Positions 56,456 to 64,000 of a DNA stretch of 64,000 bases are shown here, one piece after another. Made by a program: the position numbers and the translations under genes. Each line of letters begins with the position of its first letter. Within the stretch, counting starts at the first letter, position 1. The DNA is from Caprella mutica (Eukaryota; Arthropoda; Malacostraca; Amphipoda; Caprellidae), in NCBI GenBank assembly GCA_947561585.1, contig CANNZV010000419.1, forward strand, positions 552,627 through 616,626, written 5' to 3'. The notes beneath the pieces were generated by a model, which was not told the DNA's origin, made no database searches, and saw only the letters and a program-made list of their open reading frames with translations.

Positions 56456-58150
56456 GTTATCCCCCAATCCAATCCCAGTGGATGTTCTTTAGGTGAATGT
56501 GACTTCTATCTTAATTTAAATGCATAATATGCTAAAACTTATTTCAAATTAATCATAGAAATAAAACGATTGCTTTTTCAGAATCAACAAAATTTATTAA
56601 ATCATACAATTTGATGCAATTTTCTTTTAAAACATCTAAAAATTTCGTCAGAGAGTAATTTTGAAAGTATTAAATATAGTGGTTTTCTATATCTAAGCTT
56701 AGAGCTGCTCAATTTTTTTTAAATTGTTTAATTGAATGCTAATAAGCCCAATTCCGTTATTGAAATTAATAAGGGATACGTTCAGTCAACACTCACAGTC
56801 TGCATTGCCCATATATAACTATGAATCAATAGAGCAAAGCTAATACCAATGAATAACATCATTAGTAGGAGAAGTAGTAGCTGCCTCCTTTAGATTTGAA
56901 TAATCAGATTCTCGTCCTAATACCATCTATTAGAGGCTAAGCCTATATTATTACTTATAATTACCGTCCCTAGTGATCATTATGATGGCATTAAGATGCT
57001 ACGAAATGAGTATCTAATGAATATTAGAAGGAAAGTTACTAGTGACTCTTAAGATTAATTAATAAGACTTATTTAATTTAAGTAGGGGTTTAACGTCTGC
57101 TTCGGAACCAAAGGCTATATTGCTGACGTCAAAAGGAAATTAAATACAAGACACTGGAAGAAGCAATCTGAAAGGAAAGTGGCTCAATGAAGAAAGTTAC
57201 CTAAAACCGTCAGCGACTGTTCATGGATGCAGATAAGCTACTCCGTGAATACAGTCACTTGACGAAAAAGATGTGACGAAAAGGAAACAAATACCAGTAG
57301 CTGGAATCACGGATGGAAGAAGAAAATGAAGAGGTGATAGTAAATTAATCCTTCGAGCCTACCTAACACAAAAATCTAAGAGCATTGCCCTAGCCCTATC
57401 CTCTAGAACTACAAGTAGCGTTAAAATAATGATTAATGTTGTAAAAATGGAAAACAAACACTTAATCCAAATTACAACAGTTTAGGGCTTGTACCATTCG
57501 GAATTAGCCAAAATTATATTAAAAAATAATAGATATGAAAAAAAAAATCATTAAGTGTGTCTACCTGCTTTTGAATCTAATTTCGTTTCCCACGATGTAA
57601 TAAAATATTTAATGACAGCTTAGAAATTCTTGTAATAACAAAAAAATCTTTTTCTATGTGAGCTAATTAATACTTTGTGATTTATAGATTCATGTGGTTA
57701 GAGCCAACCAAGTTATGGATAGGGTCTTAGGCTCTCAACTCATTCAGTTAAGATGCTTATAAGTATAAAAGGTCTGTCCGGACTGGTCTAGCCATATCTA
57801 CCATATTTATATACTCTATAATATCTAAGCAAGAGATTATAAATACATATCCCTTTTACCACTGGATTATTTTAATCATCAGCCCGACAATGCATAGTTA
57901 CAATCTCTATACAACTATCAGGGCCCAAGGGACGATGCCATCACCTTTTTCTTCCATTCACCACAGACAGTTTCAGGACAGAGCCACTAGGGACAAGACC
58001 TCGTAGCTGTTTACATGGTCTTAGGTTAATAAGATTAAACGAAGGGTGTTTCTTATGATAAATTTAATTTTAAATATTTTCATTTGGTAATAAAAAATTA
58101 ATATTAAACTAATTCAACTATCTTCTATTTGATCTTTACTGAAGTTGTTC
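56456..58150. other. 1.7-kb single-copy stretch, no gene seen
   Basis: AT-rich, without tandem repeats or MITE ends that I could recognise. Minus-strand DNA just downstream of the possible last exon (58156) would hold its 3' untranslated region; ATTAAA-like signals occur there but none stands out. Confidence 0.5.
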
Positions 58151-58155
58151 TTTTT

Positions 58156-58371
58156 CTATTTTCTAGGTATGAACCTGACGGCAATTGGAGAATCTGGCAT
58201 CATGTTCAACCGTAACACTTGTCCAATCCCCTCCTCTTTGAAACCTTGGACGGGGTGTTCCTCCTCTTTGAAACCTTGGACGGGGTTGCCCTCCTCGGAA
58301 TATTCTAGACTTGAATTGCTAGAGGGTTTCTCTGAAGTAGAAACAGGCTCCAGCTTGAAGTTTTTGATCAC
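58156..58371 (-). CDS. Candidate last exon, cytochrome P450 C-terminus-like
   Basis: A pyrimidine-rich tract ending TTTTCTCTTTTTAG (intron AG at 58373-58372) precedes a frame of 71 codons ending in TAG at 58158-58156. The exon starts VIKNFKLEPVSTSEK and ends IGQVLRLNMMPDSPIAVRFI followed by PRK. The alternation of a KNFKLEP strand, then RLNMMPDSPI, then a basic end matches the last beta-sheet region of insect P450s, especially mitochondrial-type ones; this is from memory of the family. Between them an acidic insert has a duplicated HPVQGFKEE segment (30-bp repeat at about 58230-58290). The heme-binding exon should lie further right, but I did not find it, so this may be a gene fragment. Confidence 0.4.
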   Translation of the reverse strand: MIKNFKLEPVSTSEKPSSNSSLEYSEEGNPVQGFKEEEHPVQGFKEEGIGQVLRLNMMPDSPIAVRFIPRK

Positions 58372-58477
58372 CTAAAAAGAGAAAATTAAACTGTAAAATT
58401 TAACAAAAAATTTACAACGCTTCGATAATAATTTTTTAACATTTTAGTACATCTTTTACAATTACTCTAACCAAATA

Positions 58478-58532
58478 GGGTAAGTTTGGTGTTATCCGAC
58501 AGTTTCACATTTTCGATCAAGTAAGAAAAATG
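58478..58532 (+). mobile_element. GGGTAAGTT-family MITE, left-end fragment
   Basis: GGGTAAGTTTGGTGTTATCC, then TTTCACATTTTCGATCAAGT, preceded by TA. It is followed by the decayed mariner transposase rather than a MITE core. Confidence 0.7.
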
Positions 58533-58673
58533 AGACTAAAGCATGGCGCCACTGTACGCAGTGAAGGAAAAACACCTTCGTGTGCATGCGTGAATTTTAT
58601 CGCCCCATCCAGCGTGTCCGTCTCTGGGTACGGTGCAACACAACGTGATTTTTGGATTGCTGATTCCGTCAAG

Positions 58674-59045
58674 ATGACGCAAAGGTACTGCATTAAATTT
58701 TTCCAAAGGCTGGGGGATTCTCAAAGCGAAACGATTCGTCAGGTTCGTAAGGTGTTTCCAGATCATGTGACGAGAGAAACACAAATTAACGAGTGGATCA
58801 ACCGATTAAAAGTAGCAGCACATCAGCGGAGAGTGACCAGCATTATGGCAGGCCAAAAACTAATCAGAGTGCAGCTGTAGTTGAGAGGAAGTGAAATTTT
58901 ATTGATGACAGATCGTCGTTCAACCATGCGAAAGATTTACCAATAGGTTGAAGTGAGAAAAGGTTCTGCACATATAATTTTGTGTGATATTTAATCATGT
59001 AAGGAGTAGCTGCGAAATGTGTGCCCAAGTTGTTGGCCTCGGATC
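58674..59045 (+). pseudogene. Decayed mariner-type transposase, N-terminal part
   Basis: From the ATG at 58674 the frame reads MTQRYCIKFFQRLGDSQSE, then VFPDHVTRETQINEWINRLK. This matches the N-terminal helix-turn-helix (HTH_48) of mariner-like transposases. The frame then ends at a TAG at 58880. Further on, TDRRSTMRKIYQ, VRKGSAHIILCDI and, in another frame, VAAKCVPKLL follow the order of the next mariner segments, interrupted by several stops and a frameshift. The catalytic domain is not present. A relic, probably old. Confidence 0.75.
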
Positions 59046-59120
59046 ACTTTCGAATCCGTTGAACCACTCTTTAATTTGAGTTACATCCATCGCCTCATCT
59101 TCAAACAACTGTTGAATCTT

Positions 59121-59146
59121 AAGAGTTGTTTCGTGAAACAACTCTT
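59121..59146. repeat. Perfect 12-bp-stem hairpin
   Basis: AAGAGTTGTTTC and GAAACAACTCTT are exact complements separated by GT. No T run follows, and in a eukaryotic setting a terminator role is not implied. Confidence 0.85.
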
Positions 59147-59312
59147 AACTGTCCTGGAAGGAGGAACTAACCCTACTGATTCTTAACTAATAATAAGTTA
59201 ATGTTAATTTCGTATCGATAAATTATATACCTATATATTACCAAAATATTATAAAAATTCTCGTTTTCAAACATTCAAATTAAATTAGGGTATAGTGTTA
59301 AGTAACATACTC

Positions 59313-59790
59313 AATCTTCTATGGCCCACCATAACTTCCTCTCAACCTTCTATGGCCCCACCATAACTTCCTCTCAATCTTCTATGGCCCCACCATAACT
59401 TCCACTCAAAATTATATGGCCCCACCATAACTTCCTCTCAATCTTCTATGGCCCCACCATAACTTCCTCTCAATCTTCTATGGCCCCACCATAACTTCCA
59501 CTCAAAATTATATGGCCCCACCATAACTTCCTCTCAATCTTCTATGGCCCCACCATAACTTCCTCTCAACCTTCTATGGTCCCACCATAACTTCCTCTCA
59601 ATCTTCTATGGCCCACCATAACTTCCTCTCAATCTTCTATGGCCCCACCATTACTTCCTCTCAATCTTCTATGGCCCACCATAACTTCCTCTCAATCTTC
59701 TATGGCCCCACCATAACTTCCTCTCAATCTTCTATGGCCCACCATAACTTCCTATCAATCTACTATGGGCCACCATAACATCCTCTCATT
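59313..59790 (+). repeat. 31-33-bp satellite array (GGCCCCACCATAACTT family)
   Basis: About 15 units with core GGCCCCACCATAACTTCC and CTCTCAATCTTCTAT linkers; several units have GGCCCACC with one C lost. Its 3' end (59790) faces the inverted array of the same family that starts at about 60045, so the two form an inverted pair separated by about 255 bp. Confidence 0.96.
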
Positions 59791-60044
59791 GTTGACAATA
59801 AACAAGAGTCAAATATTTACATAGAGGTGGACTTTAAGATGTCAATAGGCCTACCTTACTCAATTCACATTCTCCTCAGGCTACTCAGACCTAAACTTAG
59901 GTAGCAGGAATAAGTAAGTTTGCACACAAACACATAGTCAACGGTTCTAACAGTCGCTATTGGCTAAAGTTTCGGCCAAAGATGCAGCACTCGTCATTCC
60001 TTACTCTAACGCAGAAAAATGGAGTCTATGAATGTTGTAGATGA
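59791..60044. other. Spacer between two inverted arrays
   Basis: About 255 bp of single-copy DNA separating same-family arrays in opposite orientation. No frame or motif of note. It would be the loop of a large cruciform or hairpin if the two arrays paired. Confidence 0.6.
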
Positions 60045-61425
60045 TAGCCAACAAGAGAGAAAGTTATAGTGGGGACATAGAAGAATGAGAGGGAGTAGTT
60101 ATGGTGGGGCCATAGAAGAATGAGAGGGAGTAGTTATGGTGGGGCCATAGAAGAATGAGAGGGAGTAGTTATGGTGGGGCCATAGAAGAATGAGAGGGAG
60201 TAGTTATGGTGGGGCCATAGAAGAATGAGAGGGAGTAGTTATGGTGGGGCCATAGAAGAATGAGAGGGAGTAGTTATGGTGGGGCCATAGAAGAATGAGA
60301 GGGAGTAGTTATGGTGGGGCCATAGAAGAATGAGAGGGAGTAGTTATGGTGGGGGCATAGAAGAATGAGAGGGAGTAGTTATGGTGGGGCCATAGAAGAA
60401 TGAGAGGAAGTAGTTATGGTGGGGCCATAGAAGAATGAGAGGGAGTAGTTATGGTGGGGCCATAGAAGAATGAGAGGGAGTAGTTATGGTGGGGACATAG
60501 AAGAATGAGAGGGAGTAGTTATGGTGGGGGCATAGAAGAATGAGAGGGAGTAGTTATGGTGGGGCCATAGAAGAATGAGAGGGAGTAGTTATGGTGGGGC
60601 CATAGAAGAATGAGAGGGAGTAGTTATGGTGGGGCCATAGAAGAATGAGAGGGAGTAGTTATGGTGGGGACATAGAAGAATGAGAGGGAGTAGTTATGGT
60701 GGGGACATAGAAGAATGAGAGGGAGTAGTTATGGTGGGGCCATAGAAGAATGAGAGGGAGTAGTTATGGTGGGGCCATAGAAGAATGAGAGGGAGTAGTT
60801 ATGGTGGGGCCATAGAAGAACGAGAGGGAGTAGTTATGGTGGGGGCATAGAAGAATGAGAGGGAGTAGTTATGGTGGGGCCATAGAAGAATGAGAGGAAG
60901 TAGTTATGGTGGGGCCATAGAAGAATGAGAGGGAGTAGTTATGGTGGGGCCATAGAAGAATGAGAGGGAGTAGTTATGGTGGGGACATAGAAGAATGAGA
61001 GGGAGTAGTTATGGTGGGGGCATAGAAGAATGAGAGGGAGTAGTTATGGTGGGGCCATAGAAGAATGAGAGGGAGTAGTTATGGTGGGGCCATAGAAGAA
61101 TGAGAGGGAGTAGTTATGGTGGGGCCATAGAAGAATGAGAGGGAGTAGTTATGGTGGGGACATAGAAGAATGAGAGGGAGTAGTTATGGTGGGGACATAG
61201 AAGAATGAGAGGGAGTAGTTATGGTGGGGCCATAGAAGAATGAGAGGGAGTAGTTATGGTGGGGCCATAGAAGAATGAGAGGGAGTAGTTATGGTGGGGC
61301 CATAGAAGAACGAGAGGGAGTAGTTATGGTGGGGCCATAGAAGAATGAGAGGGAGTAGTTATGGTGGGGCCATAGAAGAATGAGAGGGAGTAGTTATGGT
61401 CATAGAAGATGGAGAGGAACATTTA
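60045..61425 (-). repeat. 35-bp satellite array, inverted member of the family
   Basis: About 39 units of exactly 35 bp with core AGTTATGGTGGGGCCATAG and an AAGAATGAGAGGGAG linker. This is the reverse complement of the units at 10.6, 32.2 and 59.3 kb. Marker variants repeat at an exact 490-bp (14-unit) offset: GGGGGCATAG at 60351 and 60841, GGGGACATAG at 60491 and 60981, AGAGGAAG at about 60404 and 60894, AACGAGAGG at about 60819 and 61309. So about 1 kb is a two-copy higher-order repeat without visible differences. Confidence 0.98.
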
Positions 61426-61654
61426 TGGTGGGGCTATCGCAGACTATAATGGGCCCAGGCTTAACTCTCCCTGTCTTTCATGGCTAAGCTTGCTATCAGT
61501 AATCAATTCACGAAATGGATTAGTGAAATGAATTAATAATATCGCGGTTAAAAATGAGTGTTTGGTAAAAGTGTTTCGTCCAATCGCCAGTTTGATGAAT
61601 TGTGTCAATAGACCAAGCGGTGGTGGCGTGTTGGTTTATAATTCCACTGATAAG

Positions 61655-62127
61655 AAACGGTGAGGTGTGAGAGGTGTGTAGGTAAGAGAGAGGTGTGTGT
61701 GTAGGTAAGAGAGAGGTGTGTGTAGGTTAGAGAGAGGTGTGTGTAGGTAAGAGAGAGGTGTGTGTAGGTAAGAGAGAGGTGTGTGTAGGTAAAAGAGAGG
61801 TGTGTAGGTATGACAGGTATGTAGGTATGACAGGTGTATAGGTATGACAGGTGTATAGGTATGACAGGTGTGTAGGTATGACAGGTGTGTAGGTATGACA
61901 GGTGTGTAGGTAAGAGAGGTGTGTAGGTAAGAAAGGTGTGTAGGTAAGAAAGGTGTGTAGGTAAGAGAGGTGTGTAGGTAAGAGAGGTGTGTAGGTAAGA
62001 GAGGTGTGTAGGTAAGAAAGGTGTGTAGGTATGACAGGTGTGTAGGTATGACAGGTGTGTAGGTATGACAGGTGTGTAGGTATGACAGGTGTGTAGGTAT
62101 GACAGGTGTGTAGGTATGACAGGTGTA
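61655..62127. repeat. 17/21-bp tandem array
   Basis: Two related units: AGGTATGACAGGTGTGT (17 bp) and AGGTAAGAGAGAGGTGTGTGT-like (21 bp at the left edge, 17 bp inside). Blocks of GTAAGAGAGG and GTATGACAGG units alternate. Minus-strand H/T/L/P/S-rich frames of up to 216 codons are artefacts. Confidence 0.95.
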
Positions 62128-62287
62128 GATGTGACACTTTCTTCTGTAGCACTTATTCCATGTATGGTTTTTATGACTGAAAGTATTAGAGTATAACGTA
62201 TTCCAAGATTCGAATCGAATTCAATAACCAGAACATAACTCAATAATTCGACCAAATAATTCCATCAAATTTCAGTCCAGAGGGACG

Positions 62288-62350
62288 CTGCGGCTTCTGT
62301 GGCGCAGTGGCGCAAGTCGCATGCAAATGACGGAAGGCTTTCGACCAGCG
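62288..62350 (+). other. tRNA-like or SINE-head-like segment
   Basis: GGCTTCTGTGGCGCAGTGGC contains TGGCGCAGTGG, a full match to the RNA polymerase III A box, and TTTCGACCAGCG about 40 bp downstream loosely resembles a B box. The acceptor stem does not close, so it is not a functional tRNA gene as seen. It could be a tRNA-derived SINE fragment or pseudogene. Confidence 0.3.
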
Positions 62351-62445
62351 AAGAAAGTTCCAAATCAGATTCATTGGACATAAAGCTTCGAGACGTACAA
62401 TAACAAACCAAAATGACTGGATTTATTTAGCCGCCTTGGGATGCA

Positions 62446-62623
62446 GGGTAGCTACCGAGTTACCGGACGGTTCCACATCTTCGATCATGTAATAAGAATT
62501 ATAAACTATTATTTAAACTGTAGTTGTATGGTATCCATGAATAGGTGCCATGGATATGAATTAATGTAACTTTTTCTTATATGATCGAAAATGTGGAACC
62601 GTTCGATAACTTGGAACTTACCC
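62446..62623. mobile_element. GGGTAAGTT-family MITE, full copy
   Basis: Left GGGTAGCTACCGAGTTACCG, right ATAACTTGGAACTTACCC, pairing over about 50 bp including TCCACATCTTCGATCATGTA. The central palindrome GGTATCCATGA...GCCATGGATA is degenerate. Length 178 bp; TA follows the right end. Confidence 0.85.
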
Positions 62624-62679
62624 TACAGTTACCTCGAAAATTTCCTTTAATTATGTATCCAGAATAGGAATTATACATA

Positions 62680-62838
62680 GGGTAAGTTTCGAATTATCGG
62701 TCAGTACTACATCTTCGGCCACATAAGAAAAAACAACAGAAGTATTAGATAGCACTGTGTAATAAAAACAATTTCTATGTCGTTTTTTTTCTTATATGTC
62801 CGACGATGTAGTACTGACCAATAATTCGTAACTTACCC
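62680..62838. mobile_element. GGGTAAGTT-family MITE, second subfamily
   Basis: Left GGGTAAGTTTCGAATTATCG, right AATTCGTAACTTACCC, with a 50-bp near-perfect pairing (CAGTACTACATCTTCGGCCA). It belongs with the copies at 22.2 and 44.5 kb (AATTCGTAA type) rather than with its neighbour at 62.4 kb (AACTTGGAA type). Length 159 bp; TA precedes the left end. Confidence 0.87.
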
Positions 62839-63371
62839 TTTAGACAATTTTTTATTATTTCAATATAATTAAAACATCCTTACAATTATACGGTGTTAAA
62901 ATTATTACAATAGAGTGCAAAATCTGCAATTAGTTCAGTGTTGCATTGGGTTAAGCCCAAATAACAATGAATAGAAGATTTGGATAAAATAATGGGATAG
63001 TAATTGGTATTCATCCTAGTCAGTCGGTACAAATCCACTCTATGAATAATAGATGTGTTATTGTTATTGTTATGATATAGCGAGATAAGTTATTATTGTT
63101 ATTCCATTGTTTTATCACCTCAACTGACTAAGAAGAGATAACAAAATGGGATATATCATCAAAAAGATAATTTGAAACCTAACTGGGATTTTTTTTATTG
63201 AATTTTGAAATTGTATTCGAAAACTGAAACCGTCTAAAAACATTCAACTTTGAGACTGTACTTATTAACCCATTGAAAATAGGAAAATTCTATTTAGTAT
63301 GAATCTTTTCATCAAAATCTGTCATGCTAGCAACCAATAATAAAAAGTTCATTCATGATTATAATATAATA

Positions 63372-63421
63372 TTTTCTTTTGATCCAAAATGCGGAACAGT
63401 CCGATAACTTGGAACTTACCC
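63372..63421 (-). mobile_element. GGGTAAGTT-family MITE, right-end fragment
   Basis: TTTCTTTTGATCCAAAATGC, then CAGTCCGATAACTTGGAAC and TTACCC, followed by TA. No matching left end was seen upstream. Confidence 0.65.
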
Positions 63422-63462
63422 TATATCAACTGTGAAACAATGAATCTAAATCACCTAATATG

Positions 63463-63640
63463 TAGGGTTGTGACAATATGCGTTTAAAATCATGGATCCT
63501 GAAAATGTTATAGACTAATTGAATTAGAGAGTATTGAATCGTTCTACACCAGCGGTATATAGTATTCGATACCATTTCATTTTGTTTCGTCTATGGTATT
63601 CTTAAGATATAGGATTTTAACGCATATTGTCACAACCCTG
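63463..63640. mobile_element. 178-bp hAT-like MITE
   Basis: Ends TAGGGTTGTGACAATATGCG and its complement CGCATATTGTCACAACCCTG form terminal inverted repeats of about 27 bp. Flanking 8-mers CTAATATG (63455-63462) and GTAATATG (63641-63648) match at seven of eight positions, as expected for hAT target duplications. No ORF. Confidence 0.8.
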
Positions 63641-63648
63641 GTAATATG

Positions 63649-64000
63649 TGTAGCTCTGTTATTTTTTTTTTCTATAATTACTCGGTAAAGTTATTATTGG
63701 TGTACTCAGTTTACTCTGCTACAGACTAGGGGTTCTACTCCCTGTGAGGTGATTACATTCTTTATCTTTGTAATATATTTTTTCTTGATGTTCAGGTCTT
63801 ACCACTCTGAGGGGTAACTAAATACTTTTATTTGTATCCAAGAGAAACGCTTTGTAGGGTAAATTACGTAATTCCATCTGTTACGCAATTTCGTACATTA
63901 GTTACTTATAATATAAATATACTGACAGTTTGGTAGAACGTGTCACAGTGAGTGTTTAATCTTTTCAACACTTATCTTACTAAAGAAACAGTTATTATCA
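63649..64000. other. AT-rich end of window, no gene seen
   Basis: No repeat array, MITE end or coding frame could be supported. A gene may continue beyond the window. Confidence 0.45.

Noticed and set aside
59121..59146. Rho-independent terminator
   Set aside because: There is a perfect hairpin but no T run and no bacterial gene; the genome is eukaryotic.
1..61425. CRISPR array
   Set aside because: Units are contiguous or have no unique equal-length spacers; no cas genes; the context is eukaryotic.
61605..62255. 216-codon minus-strand TYTPLLPTHLS protein
   Set aside because: Repeat-driven; two frames are open in parallel over the 17/21-bp array.
1..64000. Telomeric repeat (TTAGG)n or rRNA genes
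   Set aside because: None seen on either strand.

Overview
This is a gene-poor, AT-rich window from a eukaryotic nuclear genome, almost certainly an invertebrate and most likely an insect. The evidence is short exon-like fragments with splice sites, Tc1/mariner-type and maT transposon remnants with TA target sites, many MITE-like foldback elements, and no bacterial-style gene organisation. I cannot name the species. No complete, confidently identified host gene is present.

The dominant content is tandem repeats. I count about 35 arrays with units from 11 to 71 bp, together covering by hand estimate roughly half of the window. The largest are a 13-bp array (48.3-53.7 kb, about 410 copies), a 71-bp array (33.9-37.9 kb, about 57 copies), a 51-55-bp pyrimidine-rich array (4.4-8.2 kb, about 72 copies), a 20-bp array (27.0-28.7 kb), a 25-bp array (45.1-46.6 kb) and a 35-bp array (60.0-61.4 kb). 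Many are open in several frames only because the unit length or its multiples avoid stops. The long apparent proteins there, such as (KYGT)n and GIQRRYSKKVFKE repeats, are not treated as genes. Some arrays belong to the same sequence family at separate sites and in opposite orientations. The 71-bp family has two arrays plus a solo unit, and the 33-35-bp family has four arrays plus a solo unit. Several arrays carry higher-order duplications: 1252 bp, 852 bp, 490 bp, and large blocks in the 13-bp array.

Transposon-derived parts are as follows. There is a 1196-bp maT-type element at 23.8-25.0 kb with an inactivated transposase. Right next to it is a foldback element whose ends are inverted 15-bp tandem repeats (25.0-26.1 kb). 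Decayed transposase remnants lie at 12.1-12.7 kb and 58.7-59.0 kb. A palindromic MITE family with ends GGGTAAGTT...AACTTACCC has at least 12 full or partial copies. Single MITEs of other types lie at 8.6, 47.6, 55.5 and 63.5 kb.

Possible host-gene pieces are few and tentative: a 70-codon membrane-protein ORF (3.85 kb), exon-like stretches at 10.1, 13.3, 21.9, 38.1 and 53.7 kb, and a last exon at 58.2 kb (minus strand) whose end resembles the C-terminus of an insect cytochrome P450. If these are real, the arrays and MITEs are intronic or intergenic. The remaining stretches between arrays (notably 1.3-3.2, 14.0-14.8, 16.2-17.8, 30.9-32.2, 33.0-33.9, 43.9-44.5, 56.5-58.1 kb) are AT-rich and show no gene that I can support.
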